A stretch of DNA of 64,000 nt from Synechococcus sp. J7-Johnson (GTDB taxonomy: Bacteria > Cyanobacteriota > Cyanobacteriia > PCC-6307 > Cyanobiaceae), in contig NZ_JAGQBU010000001.1 of the NCBI RefSeq assembly GCF_024345795.1, positions 1-64,000 of the forward strand, written 5' to 3'. Position numbers and translations under genes: made by a program. The notes beneath the pieces were generated by a model. That model had not been told where the DNA came from. It searched no databases and worked only from the letters and a program-made list of their open reading frames with translations. This document shows positions 8,752-18,090 of the stretch, piece by piece. How positions within the stretch are numbered: the first letter of the stretch is position 1; the number at the start of each line of letters is the position of its first letter.

Positions 8752-9981
8752 TTGCTGCTGCTCAGCAATGGCCATGGGGAAGATCTGATCGGTCTGCGCA
8801 TCCTGCGGGCGCTGCACCAACGGCGGCCGGAATTGCAGCTGTGTGTGCTGCCGCTGGTGGGGGAAGGTGAGACCTTCCGGGAGGCGGAGCAGGACGGCTG
8901 GCTGCGGCGGGTGGGCCCCCGCCAGCCGATGCCCAGCGGGGGCTTCAGCAACCAGAGCCTTTCGGCGCTTTTGCGCGACCTGGGGGCAGGGCTACCTGGC
9001 CTCAGCTGGCGCCAGTGGCAACTCGTGCGTCGCTGGGGTGACAGCGGCGAGCCGATCCTGGCGGTAGGGGATCTGCTGCCCCTGCTGCTGGCCTGGGCCA
9101 GCGGCGCGCCCTACGGCTTCCTGGGCACACCCAAAAGCGATTACACCTGGAGGAGCGGACCCGGCCGCAACCCCTTCGCCGACCGCTACCACCGCTGCAA
9201 AGGCAGCGAATGGGATCCGTGGGAGTGGGCCCTGATGGCGGATCACCGCGCCCGGCTGGTGGCGGTGCGCGATGGCCTGACAGCCCGGGGACTGAGGCGC
9301 AGGGGGGTGGCGGCGCTGGCACCGGGTAACCCGATGATGGATCAGCTTGTTGGGTTGCCCCTGCCCGAGCCACTGAGACAGCGGAGACGAATCGTGCTGC
9401 TCTGCGGTAGCCGTCTGCCGGAAGCCCTTGCCAACGCCAGGCAGCTGCTGGCAAGCCTGGCCTGCCTACCTGCACGAGAGCCGCAGGTGGTGCTCTGCCC
9501 CACCGGCTCCCGCCCCAGCCGCCAGGATCTGGAGCCGATCCTGGCTGCCCATGGCTACCGCGAGGTTGCCCTGCCGCAGGGTTGCGGCGGCGCGGCGGCC
9601 TGGCAACTCCAGCAGCGGCTTCTGCTGCTGGGGCCGGGCTGCTTTGAGCGCTGGGCCCGCTGGGGGGAGGTGGGCCTGGCCACCGCCGGCACCGCCACCG
9701 AACAACTGGTGGGGCTTGGGGTGCCCGTGCTCTCGCTGCCAGGGCCGGGACCGCAGTTCAAGCTCGGTTTCGCGCGACGACAAAGCCGACTCCTGGGGGG
9801 GGCGGTGCGGCCCTGCGGATCAGCGCAGGAGCTGGCCGTCGAACTGGAGCGGCTGCTTGGGGATGCCCAGCTGCGCCAGCACCTCGGCGCCATCGGCAGG
9901 CGGCGAATGGGGGACGCGGGAGGCAGCGAGCGGCTGGCAGCCCTGGTGGACCGACAGCTGCTGGCCCAGCCCCAGGGATGA
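8752..9981 (+). CDS. Lipid-A-disaccharide synthase-related protein (LpxB-like)
   Basis: The protein opens with LLLLSNGHGEDLIGLRIL and contains GYFLGTPKS-type and GNPMMDQL motifs plus TAGTATEQLVGLGVPVLSLPG near the C-terminus. This is the pattern of the LpxB-related family of cyanobacteria, a GT-B-fold glycosyltransferase relative whose substrate is not established. The open frame runs up to 8560, but the upstream part crosses tRNA-Cys. The only conventional start after the tRNA and before the conserved SNGHGED is the TTG at 8752, giving 409 residues. That start is an inference. Confidence 0.75.
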   Translation: MLLLSNGHGEDLIGLRILRALHQRRPELQLCVLPLVGEGETFREAEQDGWLRRVGPRQPMPSGGFSNQSLSALLRDLGAGLPGLSWRQWQLVRRWGDSGEPILAVGDLLPLLLAWASGAPYGFLGTPKSDYTWRSGPGRNPFADRYHRCKGSEWDPWEWALMADHRARLVAVRDGLTARGLRRRGVAALAPGNPMMDQLVGLPLPEPLRQRRRIVLLCGSRLPEALANARQLLASLACLPAREPQVVLCPTGSRPSRQDLEPILAAHGYREVALPQGCGGAAAWQLQQRLLLLGPGCFERWARWGEVGLATAGTATEQLVGLGVPVLSLPGPGPQFKLGFARRQSRLLGGAVRPCGSAQELAVELERLLGDAQLRQHLGAIGRRRMGDAGGSERLAALVDRQLLAQPQG

Positions 9982-10012
9982 TGGGGTCTCACCTCACCCA
10001 GGCGCGCCCCCG

Positions 10013-10270
10013 ATGCCAGCACCGATCGACCGGGCCTACGCCACCGTCACCGGTCAGCTGGCCACCCTCCTGGGAGTGAGCATTGCAGCGGCCCGGCGCC
10101 GGGTCGACCAGCAGGCTGCCCGGGAAGGAACCCGCTCGCCAGACGAGCGCATCACCATCGCCGAGCGCATGATCCAGGAGGCCCAGGGAGGGGCCAGGGC
10201 CCAGGGTCAGCTGCTGGATGCGCTTCTGGTCGCCGAGGACGACGAAAGCGGCTTCATGGTTGAGGACTGA
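10013..10270 (+). CDS. Small conserved protein of unknown function
   Basis: An 85-residue, mostly helical and charged protein (TVTGQLATLLGVSIAAARRR, then DERITIAERMIQEAQGG) with an acidic tail. The early segment looks like a short helix-turn-helix-style pair of helices, but I cannot support DNA binding. It follows the LpxB-like gene by 31 bp on the same strand. Confidence 0.55.
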   Translation: MPAPIDRAYATVTGQLATLLGVSIAAARRRVDQQAAREGTRSPDERITIAERMIQEAQGGARAQGQLLDALLVAEDDESGFMVED

Positions 10271-10282
10271 ACTCCTTGTCCT

Positions 10283-10945
10283 TCAACGTGACGGGGAGGC
10301 ATGCTCGAACACCGAGCCGAAGCGGCTGCGGTCGAGCTCGGCGAAAACCGGCAGGCAGGCGAAGCAACGGCGGGCCAGATCGAGGCGCTCCTCCCGTACA
10401 AGGATGGTGGCCAAGGCATGGCGAGCGGCCAGCAGATAGCGCACGTCGTTGGCCGCATACACCAGCTGGGCTTCGCCGAGGTCCTCGACCCGGCCCCAGT
10501 CGCTGCTTTGCGACTGCTTGTCGAGTTCCACCCCCACCAACTCCTGCACCACCTCCTTGAGCCCGTGGCGGGAGCTGTAGGTGCGGGCCAGACGGCTGGC
10601 CACCTTGGTGCAGAACACCGGCGCCACGGTGATGCCGAGGCCTTCCCCCAGGGCTGCCAGATCGAAGCGGGCGAAGTGAAACACCTTCTCGATCGCCTGA
10701 CTCTCCATCAGCTCGCGCAGACGCGGCGCCTGCTGCTGGCCCCGGGCGATGCGGATGCAGCAGACGTTGTCGAGGTGGTCAGCGATCTGCACCAGGCAGA
10801 GGCGATCGCGTCCATGGACCAGCCCCATCGCCTCGGTGTCGACCGCAAGGGCCGGAGCCTGGGCCAGCAGGCTGAGCCATTCAGCGTCGAGATCCCCCTC
10901 GAAGACCGCAAAGCGATGGGGGGTTGAGGAAAGGGCAGAGGGCAT
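10283..10945 (-). CDS. RNase D-like 3'-5' exonuclease (DEDDy)
   Basis: The exonuclease motifs are in order: LAVDTEAMGL (Asp-Thr-Glu, motif I), VFHFARFDLAAL (motif II Asp), and VYAANDVRYLL (motif III Tyr and Asp). This fits DEDDy 3'-5' exonucleases such as RNase D. At about 220 residues it has the catalytic domain only and lacks the HRDC domains of full RNase D, as is common in cyanobacteria. I chose the ATG at 10945 (MPSALSS); the ATG at 10969 is the alternative. It is convergent with the small gene before it and divergent from 11022. Confidence 0.85.
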   Translation of the reverse strand: MPSALSSTPHRFAVFEGDLDAEWLSLLAQAPALAVDTEAMGLVHGRDRLCLVQIADHLDNVCCIRIARGQQQAPRLRELMESQAIEKVFHFARFDLAALGEGLGITVAPVFCTKVASRLARTYSSRHGLKEVVQELVGVELDKQSQSSDWGRVEDLGEAQLVYAANDVRYLLAARHALATILVREERLDLARRCFACLPVFAELDRSRFGSVFEHASPSR

Positions 10946-11021
10946 GAGCGCGGGAGCAACCAACGCCATCGTGCCGAAAGGGGGAGAATGAATCGCTTCC
11001 GCCCTGGATCGCCCGCGTGCC

Positions 11022-11582
11022 ATGCCCCTGTCCCCCGCCCTGGGCTCCACCCTGCTGCTCACTCTGCTGCTGGCCATCGGCCTGGTTTTCTTCCTGAGGG
11101 CCGCCAGCAAGGACCGCACCACGGTGGTCGACGTGCAGTCGCCGCGGCCGGCCCTGGAGGTGCTCGACGGCCTCAGCCAATGGCTGAAGCAGCGGGGTTG
11201 GCAGGCGGAAGCAGGGGACCCCGAGCGGCGGGTACTGCGCTTCCGGGGCCAGGTGGGAGCCAGTGGCACCCTGGCACTGCTGCTCTCCCTGCTGGGAACG
11301 GTCGGGGCGGCCTGCCTGGGCCTGGTACTGCGCCAGCTGCTGCCGGTGCTGGGCTGGTGGCCCCTGCTGCTGGCCCTGCTCGGCCCGCTGGCGGGCCTGA
11401 TCTACCGGCGGAGAGCCGCCCGTCAGGAACTGGTGGAACTGCGCCTGATCAGCGACGATGACGCTCCCCTCAGCCAGCTGCGGCTGCGGGCACACCGAGA
11501 CGAGCTGATCGCCCTGGAACTTGAACTGGGGCCCCTGCTGCAACTGGCCAGTGACGGCACCCTGCTGAGTTCCCCCATCTGA
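11022..11582 (+). CDS. Cofactor assembly of complex C subunit B (CCB1/DUF3529-like)
   Basis: The 186-residue protein has an N-terminal membrane helix (STLLLTLLLAIGLVFFLRA) followed by KDRTTVVDVQSP. A second, longer hydrophobic hairpin spans roughly residues 86-125, and a soluble tail follows. This layout and the KDRTTVV motif match, from memory, the cyanobacterial/plastid CCB1 family, which helps attach haem c(i) to cytochrome b6. The family call is from pattern recognition and needs a profile search. Confidence 0.65.
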   Translation: MPLSPALGSTLLLTLLLAIGLVFFLRAASKDRTTVVDVQSPRPALEVLDGLSQWLKQRGWQAEAGDPERRVLRFRGQVGASGTLALLLSLLGTVGAACLGLVLRQLLPVLGWWPLLLALLGPLAGLIYRRRAARQELVELRLISDDDAPLSQLRLRAHRDELIALELELGPLLQLASDGTLLSSPI

Positions 11583-11596
11583 ACAACCCCAGAACG

Positions 11597-12430
11597 ATGC
11601 GTCAGCTTCACCCGGCCCATACCTCACGCCGCCGCTGGGCACGTCCAAGCCCCCCCAGATGGGCCTTGCTCGCCCTGGCCCTGGTGCTGGTGCTGGGCAG
11701 CGCCGCCAAAGCCCCGGCCATGTTCTCCATCGATCCGCTCACCGGCCCGCGCGCACCGCTGAACAAGGACTGGATCGGCCGTCGGTCGCTGGCGGCCGGA
11801 ACCCCGATTTTGGTGATGGCCGGTCACGCTGATTCCCAGGGCATGGCCGGCGCCGGCACCAGCGGTGAAGCGGTGGATCGCTTCGGAGCCCAGCCGATGG
11901 TGCCCGGCATCCGGGATGAGCTCTACTGGAACTGGCTCACCGCCGAGCGGGTGGTGTCGCTGGGACGCAAGCGCGGCCTGCCGATCAGCCTCTACATACC
12001 TCCGGAGCGCAGCATCGCCGATGGAGAAGATCCCCGCACCAACTGGAGCGTGGGCAAGGAGCACGTTCGCCGGGGGGGCTACGCCATGGAGATTCACTAT
12101 GACGCCTATGGACCCGACGGCTTTGGCTCTGGACTGATCCCACCGCTGCACCAGCTCCCCAGCCTGCTCGATGAAAGCCTGGCTGCCGCCTTCGGGGCCT
12201 TTCCCTTTCAGTTCCGGGGCGGACTGGGCGCGCCGCGCCGGGGTATCGCCATCCTTGAGATCGGCAAGTTGGAAAGTCCGCTTGAGACGGCACTGAGGGA
12301 TCCCAGCAGCCGGGATGCAGCGCTCAACGCCATCGCCGAGCGGGTTGTGCTGGCCCTGGAGCAAGGTCTCAGCCCCCGCTCCAGAAGCCTGCCGACCACC
12401 TCCTGGGCCAATCCGGCAACCCGCCCCTGA
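11597..12430 (+). CDS. N-acetylmuramoyl-L-alanine amidase-like protein (Amidase_3 type)
   Basis: The 277-residue protein has a basic N-terminus and a membrane/signal segment (ALLALALVLVLGSAA). The body shows PILVMAGHADSQG, SGEAVDR, EIHYDAYG and AILEIGKLE. These give the His, Glu, His and Glu expected for the zinc ligands and catalytic Glu of Amidase_3 enzymes, which cleave the stem peptide from peptidoglycan in the periplasm. Similar picocyanobacterial proteins carry vague database names, so the function is inferred from motifs. It begins 14 bp after the CCB1-like gene. Confidence 0.7.
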   Translation: MRQLHPAHTSRRRWARPSPPRWALLALALVLVLGSAAKAPAMFSIDPLTGPRAPLNKDWIGRRSLAAGTPILVMAGHADSQGMAGAGTSGEAVDRFGAQPMVPGIRDELYWNWLTAERVVSLGRKRGLPISLYIPPERSIADGEDPRTNWSVGKEHVRRGGYAMEIHYDAYGPDGFGSGLIPPLHQLPSLLDESLAAAFGAFPFQFRGGLGAPRRGIAILEIGKLESPLETALRDPSSRDAALNAIAERVVLALEQGLSPRSRSLPTTSWANPATRP

Positions 12431-12463
12431 GCAACGAAGGGTCCGAGAAGGAGGGGGCGTGGT

Positions 12464-13594
12464 TCAGTCGTAAGCACCCCTGGCCCGGCAGAGCTCCTCC
12501 AGCGCAGCATCACCGAACCAGTCCTGGGGCTTGGTGAACACCTCCGTGACCAGGGCTTCACGACTGCCAGGCTCAGGGCCGTAGCCGTATTCCCAGCGCA
12601 CCAGCGGTGGCAGCGACATCAGGATGGATTCGGTGCGTCCGTTGGTCTGCAGGCCGAAAATCGTGCCGCGGTCAAACACCAGGTTGAACTCCACGTAGCG
12701 GCCACGGCGGTAAAGCTGGAATTGGCGTTCCCGCTCCCCGTAGGCGGTGCCATGGCGCTTCTCCACGATCGGCACGTAGCTGGGCAGGAAGGCGTTACCG
12801 CAGGCGCTCGCCAGCTGGAACAGCTGCTCCCAGCTGCGGGGCACCGCTCCTGTGGCAGCCGCCACGGCCGCGGCCGGGCCGCTGGGGTCCTGACCCTTGT
12901 ACAGCACTCCGGAGGGATCCTGGTAGTCGTAGAAGATGCCTCCCACCCCCCGGGTTTCGCCGCGATGCTTCAGGAAGAAGTATTCATCGCACCAGGGCTT
13001 GAACACCGGATACAGCGTGGGATCGACGCTGTCACAGCCTGCCTTGAGGATGCGGTGGAAGTGACGGGCATCCGCCAGGAAGGGGTAGTAGGGGGTGAGG
13101 TCGGCCCCACCGCCGAACCACCAAACCGGACCCGCCTCGAAGTAGCGGTAGTTGAGGTGAACCGTGGGCACATAGGGATTGCGGGGGTGGAGCACCATCG
13201 ATGTGCCGGTGGCGAACCAGCGCTGGCCGGCGGCCTCAGGCCGCTGACTGAGGATTGAAGGGGGCAGCTGATCCCCCTCGACCTCGGAAAAATTCACCCC
13301 GCCCTGCTCGAAGATCCGGCCGGCCTTCATCACCCGCGAGCGGCCGCCGCCGCCCTCCGGCCGCTCCCAGCTCTCCTCCTGGAACACCCCTTCGCCATCG
13401 AGGGCCTGCAGACCGGCACAGATGCTGTCCTGGAGGCCCATCAGCAGGGCGCGAGCACGGGCACGGGAGTCGGCAGGCGGACGCTCAAGGGGTTGAGGCC
13501 CTCCCTGGGCCTTCTCCCCATCGGCCACGCCCGTCTGTCCCTGCTCCACCACTGACGATCGCGCCCCGCCGGACGTCCGAAACCCCTCCACCAT
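12464..13594 (-). CDS. hemF: Oxygen-dependent coproporphyrinogen III oxidase
   Basis: The protein carries the HemF signature: [42 protein letters not shown] and [19 protein letters not shown]. It decarboxylates coproporphyrinogen III to protoporphyrinogen IX, feeding haem and chlorophyll synthesis. The frame is 376 residues from 13594. The first 40 or so residues are low-complexity, and the conserved part begins near [12 protein letters not shown], so a later start (for example the GTG at 13528) is possible. It is divergent from mrp. Confidence 0.95.
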   Translation of the reverse strand: MVEGFRTSGGARSSVVEQGQTGVADGEKAQGGPQPLERPPADSRARARALLMGLQDSICAGLQALDGEGVFQEESWERPEGGGGRSRVMKAGRIFEQGGVNFSEVEGDQLPPSILSQRPEAAGQRWFATGTSMVLHPRNPYVPTVHLNYRYFEAGPVWWFGGGADLTPYYPFLADARHFHRILKAGCDSVDPTLYPVFKPWCDEYFFLKHRGETRGVGGIFYDYQDPSGVLYKGQDPSGPAAAVAAATGAVPRSWEQLFQLASACGNAFLPSYVPIVEKRHGTAYGERERQFQLYRRGRYVEFNLVFDRGTIFGLQTNGRTESILMSLPPLVRWEYGYGPEPGSREALVTEVFTKPQDWFGDAALEELCRARGAYD

Positions 13595-13652
13595 TCCAGC
13601 CCGTCGAGCCGCCGCACAACCCTTCGAGAGCCTCTGTCATGGGGGCGGCCCC

Positions 13653-13658
13653 TAGGAT
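13653..13658 (+). promoter_or_regulatory. Putative -10 box (TAGGAT) for mrp
   Basis: TAGGAT lies 24 nt before the mrp ATG at 13683. Very similar boxes occur 21-24 nt before several other isolated start codons in this window. No good -35 element is visible. Confidence 0.35.
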
Positions 13659-13682
13659 CGATCCCAATGACGGCTCCTCTGG

Positions 13683-14789
13683 ATGGCCACCGCTGAACAG
13701 GCTCTCGCCGCCCTTGAGCCCCTCTGTGACGCGGGCACCGGCCGCAGTCTGCTCGAAATGGGCTGGATTCAGCAGGTGCGTCCCCAGGGCAGCCGCGTGG
13801 TCTTCAGCCTGGCCTTGCCGGGTTACGCCACCAGCCAGCGGGAGCGAATCGCCGCCGAAGCCCGCGCGGCGCTGATGGCCCTTGAAAGCATCGATGATGT
13901 ACAGATCGAGCTGGCTCAGCCCAGCGGTGGAGGGCGGCCCGAGGGATCACCGATCGGCGGCGCGGGCCACGGCCCCGGAGGCGGCGGCAACCTGCCCGAG
14001 CGCCAGGGCATCCCAGGCGTGGGCCGAATCATCGCCGTCAGCAGCGGCAAGGGCGGCGTGGGCAAGAGCACCGTGGCGGTGAACCTGGCCTGTGCCCTGG
14101 CCCAGAGCGGACTGAGGGTCGGCTTGCTGGATGCCGACATCTACGGCCCGAACGCCCCGACCATGCTGGGTGTGGCCGACCGCACCCCGGAGGTGCGCGG
14201 CAATGGCAACGAGCAGGTGCTGGTGCCGATCGAGACCTGCGGCATCGGCATGGTTTCGATGGGGCTGCTCATCCAGGAGAACCAACCGGTGGTGTGGCGG
14301 GGACCGATGCTCAATGGCATCATCCGCCAGTTCCTGTACCAGGCCGACTGGGGTGAACGCGACGTGCTGGTGGTGGACCTGCCGCCCGGCACAGGCGATG
14401 CCCAGCTCACCCTGGCCCAGGCGGTGCCGATGGCCGGCGTGGTGATCGTGACCACACCCCAGCGGGTCTCGCTGCAGGACGCCCGCCGCGGCCTGGCGAT
14501 GTTCCTGCAGATGGGGGTCCCCGTGCTCGGCGTGGTCGAAAATATGAGCGTCTTCATCCCCCCCGACCGGCCCGAAGCCAGTTACGCCATCTTCGGCAGT
14601 GGCGGCGGGGCCACCCTGGCCGCCGAAGCTGACGTGCCCCTGCTGGCGGAGCTGCCTCTGGAGATGGCGGTGGTGGATGGGGGAGACAGGGGTCAGCCGG
14701 TGGTGATCGCCAGACCCGAGTCGGCCACAGCCCGCGCCTTCCAGGCCCTGGCTCAGCGGATCGCCAGCCTCAGTCTGGCCGCCGCCTGA
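13683..14789 (+). CDS. mrp: Mrp/NBP35-family iron-sulfur cluster carrier ATPase
   Basis: The 368-residue protein has an N-terminal MIP18/DUF59 domain (about 1-85), a Gly-rich linker, and a P-loop ATPase domain with the deviant Walker A SSGKGGVGKST near residue 123. DADIYGPNAPTMLG and VDLPPGTGDAQLT follow. Mrp proteins carry and deliver [4Fe-4S] clusters, which matters for photosystem I and other Fe-S enzymes. The gene ends 5 bp before rodA. Confidence 0.93.
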   Translation: MATAEQALAALEPLCDAGTGRSLLEMGWIQQVRPQGSRVVFSLALPGYATSQRERIAAEARAALMALESIDDVQIELAQPSGGGRPEGSPIGGAGHGPGGGGNLPERQGIPGVGRIIAVSSGKGGVGKSTVAVNLACALAQSGLRVGLLDADIYGPNAPTMLGVADRTPEVRGNGNEQVLVPIETCGIGMVSMGLLIQENQPVVWRGPMLNGIIRQFLYQADWGERDVLVVDLPPGTGDAQLTLAQAVPMAGVVIVTTPQRVSLQDARRGLAMFLQMGVPVLGVVENMSVFIPPDRPEASYAIFGSGGGATLAAEADVPLLAELPLEMAVVDGGDRGQPVVIARPESATARAFQALAQRIASLSLAAA

Positions 14790-14794
14790 TCAAG

Positions 14795-16069
14795 ATGGCC
14801 TTGCTGGGCACCCGGCGCAGCATGTTCTCGGCGGCGCGGCCAGCCCGTCGGCGGCCCCTTGAGGGAGTGGATCTGGTGCTGTGGGGCATTCCCCTGGCCA
14901 TGGTCGCTGTGGCCGGCATCCTAATCGCCAGCACCCAGCGCCAGGCCCCCTATGCGGTCTGGTACCAGCACTGGATCATTGCGGCTGTGGGAATGGGCAT
15001 CGCCCTGGTCTTGGCCCGGATTCCCCTGGAGCGCTACCAGCCGTTCCGCTGGCTGATCTACGGGGCCATGGTGGCCAGCCTTGTGGCTGTGCGCGTGGTG
15101 GGGGTCAGTGCCCTCGGAGCCCAGAGCTGGATCAACATCGCCGGCTTCCACGTGCAGCCTTCGGAGTTCGCCAAGGTGGCGGCGATCCTGCTGCTGGCCG
15201 GTGTGCTCGCGCGGCATCCGGTGGAGCGACCGGTGGACCTGATCAGGCCCTTGGCCATGATCAGCTTGCCCTGGCTGCTGGTGTTCGTGCAGCCCGATCT
15301 GGGCACCTCTCTGGTGTTCGGTGCAGTGCTGCTGGTGATGATGTTCTGGTCGGGGATGCCAGGCGCCTGGCTGCTGCTGCTGCTCTCGCCGCTGTTCACC
15401 GCGATTCTGGCGGGCACCATTCCCTGGGCCCTGGTGGCCTGGGTTCCGGCCATGGGGGTGCTCGCCTGGCGCTCCCTGCCCTGGAAGGCCCTGGCCGCTG
15501 CCCTCAGCCTGACGATTCAGGGGGTGATCGCCCTCGGCACCCCCTGGCTCTGGGCCCATGGTCTGAAAGAGCACCAGCGGGCCAGGCTCACCATGTTTCT
15601 CGATCCTTCCCAGGATCCGCTCGGCGGGGGTTATCACCTGCTGCAGAGCACGGTGGGGATCGGTTCAGGAGGGCTCTGGGGCACCGGGCTGATGCAGGGC
15701 CACCTCACCCTGTTGCGCTTCATCCCAGAGCAGCACACCGATTTCATCTTCAGCGCCCTGGGGGAGGAAACCGGCTTCATCGGCTCCACCCTTGTCGTGG
15801 TGGGCTTCGTCCTGCTGATGTGGCGTCTGCTCCAGATCGCCGGGCGGGCCCGCAGCGATTACGAATCCCTGGTGGTGGTGGGGATCGGCGTGATGCTGAT
15901 GTTTCAGGTGGTGGTGAACATCAACATGACCATCGGGCTGGGCCCGATCACCGGCATTCCCCTGCCCTGGCTGAGCTACGGCCGTTCGGCGATGCTCGTG
16001 AATTTCATCGCGCTGGGGCTTTGCGCCTCGGTGTCTCGCCACGGCCGCCCGCCCCAGCGGCGATGGTGA
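14795..16069 (+). CDS. rodA: Rod-shape-determining protein RodA (SEDS glycosyltransferase)
   Basis: A polytopic membrane protein of 424 residues with the SEDS family hallmarks: GAQSWINIAGFHVQPSE (the first cytoplasmic motif), FVQPDLGTSLV, and the C-terminal GPITGIPLPWLSYG and FIFSALGEETGF motifs. It polymerises peptidoglycan glycan strands with a class B penicillin-binding protein during cell elongation. The start may be the ATG at 14795 or the one at 14822. The stop overlaps the next start by 7 nt, so translation of the kinase is probably coupled. Confidence 0.94.
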   Translation: MALLGTRRSMFSAARPARRRPLEGVDLVLWGIPLAMVAVAGILIASTQRQAPYAVWYQHWIIAAVGMGIALVLARIPLERYQPFRWLIYGAMVASLVAVRVVGVSALGAQSWINIAGFHVQPSEFAKVAAILLLAGVLARHPVERPVDLIRPLAMISLPWLLVFVQPDLGTSLVFGAVLLVMMFWSGMPGAWLLLLLSPLFTAILAGTIPWALVAWVPAMGVLAWRSLPWKALAAALSLTIQGVIALGTPWLWAHGLKEHQRARLTMFLDPSQDPLGGGYHLLQSTVGIGSGGLWGTGLMQGHLTLLRFIPEQHTDFIFSALGEETGFIGSTLVVVGFVLLMWRLLQIAGRARSDYESLVVVGIGVMLMFQVVVNINMTIGLGPITGIPLPWLSYGRSAMLVNFIALGLCASVSRHGRPPQRRW

Positions 16070-17454
16070 GCCTGGCCGACCTGCGGGCAAGGCTGGCCCA
16101 GGGCGTCCCAGCGGGCCGCTGCGACGAAGACTCCGTGAGACGGCAGTGGTGGGGGGCCCTGGCCACCCTTCAGGATGATTTCCTGCCGCCACTGCAACCG
16201 CTGCGGGGGATCTGGCTGGCCTCGCCGCTGCCGGCGCTTTACGAGCCAGAGCTGTTGAAACCATTGCAAGGCTGGGTCTGGGCACCGCCGCAGATCACCG
16301 GCGACCTCAGCCCCTCAGGTCCCCTGCTGCCAGGAGTGGGCTCAGCCGGGACCAGCGATGCCCCTGGAGCGGCCAGCCCCTACGAACGTCTGGCCCTTGA
16401 GTCCGAAGACGGCACCGACCCCCTGCTGGTCCTGATCACGCCCAAGCTGCAGCTGGCCATGGCCCTGGAGGGCAGTCCACAGCAGCGGCAGCTGGTGCTG
16501 CGCTTCGATCCCACCACCCTCTCGGAAACTCTGGCTCTGGTCGACGAGCGACTGCGGACCACGGCCCCCCAGGCCGCCCTGCGCTTGCGCCAGGCCTTGC
16601 ATGCGCTCGGTCCGCTGCGCAGCGAGGAGAACATGGCACTGCGATTCTGGCCGAGGCTGGCGGAACGGCTTGCGGCGATGGCGCCGAGCCTGACCCTGCA
16701 GCCACTGGTCCACGGCCGTGAGGACGACCGGGCGGAGAGCAGCGGTGAACTGGCTCTGCTCGAGGCCCTCACCCACGAGGTGCGCACTCCCCTGGCCACG
16801 ATCCGCACCCTGATCCGCTCGTTGCTGCGGCGCGTTGACCTCCCAGCGGTGGTGCGTCAGCGGCTGGAGCAGATTGATGGGGAGTGCAGCGAACAGATCG
16901 ACCGTTTCGGTCTGATCTTCCATGCGGCCGAACTGCAGCGCCAGCCGCGGCCCCGCCAGACCCTGGCCCGCACCGACCTGGCCAAGCTGCTGCAGGGCTT
17001 TGAGGAGCTCTGGCAACGGCAGCTGGGACGCCGGGGTCTGAAGCTGCAGCTGGAGATCAGCGCTCAGCTGCCGCCGGTGCTGAGCGACCCGAACAGGCTG
17101 GAGACGATGCTGGGTGGCCTGGTGGATCGCTTCATCCGCAGCCTGCCATCGGGCAGCACGGTGCTGATCCGGCTGCTGCCGGCAGGTTCACGCCTGAAGC
17201 TGCAACTGCGCTGCGCCGAGCCGCCCGGAGGAGACGCAGCGCTTCCCAGCACCCCTGAGGAAGACGCTGCCGCCGATGTGGGCCCCGTGCTGCGCTGGAA
17301 TCCGCTCACGGGCAGCCTGCAGTTGAGCCGTCAGGCCACCCAGCGCCTGTTCCACAGTCTGGGGGGACGTTTCACGGAACGGGCCGGCCAAGGGCTGACC
17401 GTATTCTTTCCCGTGGCAGGCCACGCCAGCGACGCCGACGCGGACGTTTGTTGA
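16063..17454 (+). CDS. Sensor histidine kinase-like protein with weak ATPase motifs
   Basis: The 463-residue protein has an N-terminal region of about 200 residues with no clear known domain and no membrane helix. A dimerisation/phosphoacceptor H-box follows, EALTHEVRTPLATIRTL, with the candidate His at 238. A HATPase-like region comes last. In place of a normal N-box the sequence reads LGGLVDRFIRSLPSG. Only a G2-like AGQGLTVFFPV near the end resembles the usual glycine boxes. It overlaps rodA by 7 nt. I call it kinase-like: phosphoacceptor function is plausible, catalysis is doubtful. Confidence 0.75.
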   Translation: MVSLADLRARLAQGVPAGRCDEDSVRRQWWGALATLQDDFLPPLQPLRGIWLASPLPALYEPELLKPLQGWVWAPPQITGDLSPSGPLLPGVGSAGTSDAPGAASPYERLALESEDGTDPLLVLITPKLQLAMALEGSPQQRQLVLRFDPTTLSETLALVDERLRTTAPQAALRLRQALHALGPLRSEENMALRFWPRLAERLAAMAPSLTLQPLVHGREDDRAESSGELALLEALTHEVRTPLATIRTLIRSLLRRVDLPAVVRQRLEQIDGECSEQIDRFGLIFHAAELQRQPRPRQTLARTDLAKLLQGFEELWQRQLGRRGLKLQLEISAQLPPVLSDPNRLETMLGGLVDRFIRSLPSGSTVLIRLLPAGSRLKLQLRCAEPPGGDAALPSTPEEDAAADVGPVLRWNPLTGSLQLSRQATQRLFHSLGGRFTERAGQGLTVFFPVAGHASDADADVC

Positions 17455-17521
17455 CGGGTGTGAAGAGAGCTGCTCCCCTGGGAAGACGCCCCAGATTGCA
17501 GTGCTAGCTTCCAGCCGACAT

Positions 17522-17556
17522 GGTCCGCCGACTCACTGATGGGTCCGCCGACTCAC
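17522..17556 (+). repeat. Direct repeat pair in the psaD leader
   Basis: The 15-base sequence GGTCCGCCGACTCAC occurs at 17522-17536 and again at 17542-17556, a spacing of 20 bp. The pair lies 15-50 nt before the psaD ATG, so it falls in the promoter or 5' leader. It is not explained by coding sequence. Confidence 0.85.
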
Positions 17557-17570
17557 CATCCCCAACAGCC

Positions 17571-18002
17571 ATGACAGCAACGGCGCTGAGCGGTCAACTT
17601 CCCAAGTCCATCGGCAGCACGGGCGGTCTGCTCAACTCCGCCGAAACCGAGGAAAAGTACGCCATCACCTGGACCAGTGGCAAGGATCAGGTGTTCGAGC
17701 TTCCCACCGGTGGAGCTGCAGAGATGAACGAAGGCGAGAACATCATGTACTTCTCCCGCAAGGAGCAGTGCCTGGCCCTCGGCACACAGCTGCGCACCAA
17801 GTTCAAACCTCGGATCGAGGATTACAAGATCTATCGCATCTTCCCCGGTGGCGACACTGAATACCTGCACCCGAAAGATGGTGTTTTCCCCGAGAAAGTG
17901 AACGAAGGACGTCCGATTGTGGGCCATAACCCCCGCAGCATCGGCCAGAACCCCGATCCTTCAACCCTCAAGTTCTCTGGACGCAACACCTTCGATTCCT
18001 GA
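17571..18002 (+). CDS. psaD: Photosystem I subunit II (PsaD)
   Basis: The 143-residue protein has the PsaD core: [50 protein letters not shown] and [12 protein letters not shown]. PsaD sits on the stromal/cytoplasmic face of photosystem I and docks ferredoxin. The frame extends to 17520, but that part runs through the direct repeat. The ATG at 17571 ([11 protein letters not shown]) gives the usual family length. Confidence 0.97.
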   Translation: MTATALSGQLPKSIGSTGGLLNSAETEEKYAITWTSGKDQVFELPTGGAAEMNEGENIMYFSRKEQCLALGTQLRTKFKPRIEDYKIYRIFPGGDTEYLHPKDGVFPEKVNEGRPIVGHNPRSIGQNPDPSTLKFSGRNTFDS

Positions 18003-18090
18003 GTTCAGCTTCTGGGTTCCACCCGGAGCAAGGCTGGAGTCTTCTGCGGGAATCGGCTCCAGGGCGTGATTCCTCCAACCTTTAGAAAGG

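Noticed and set aside
14881..16062. Upstream extension of the kinase-like frame through rodA (857 codons)
   Set aside because: The upstream part is an out-of-frame reading of rodA. The kinase starts at the ATG at 16063 that overlaps the rodA stop.
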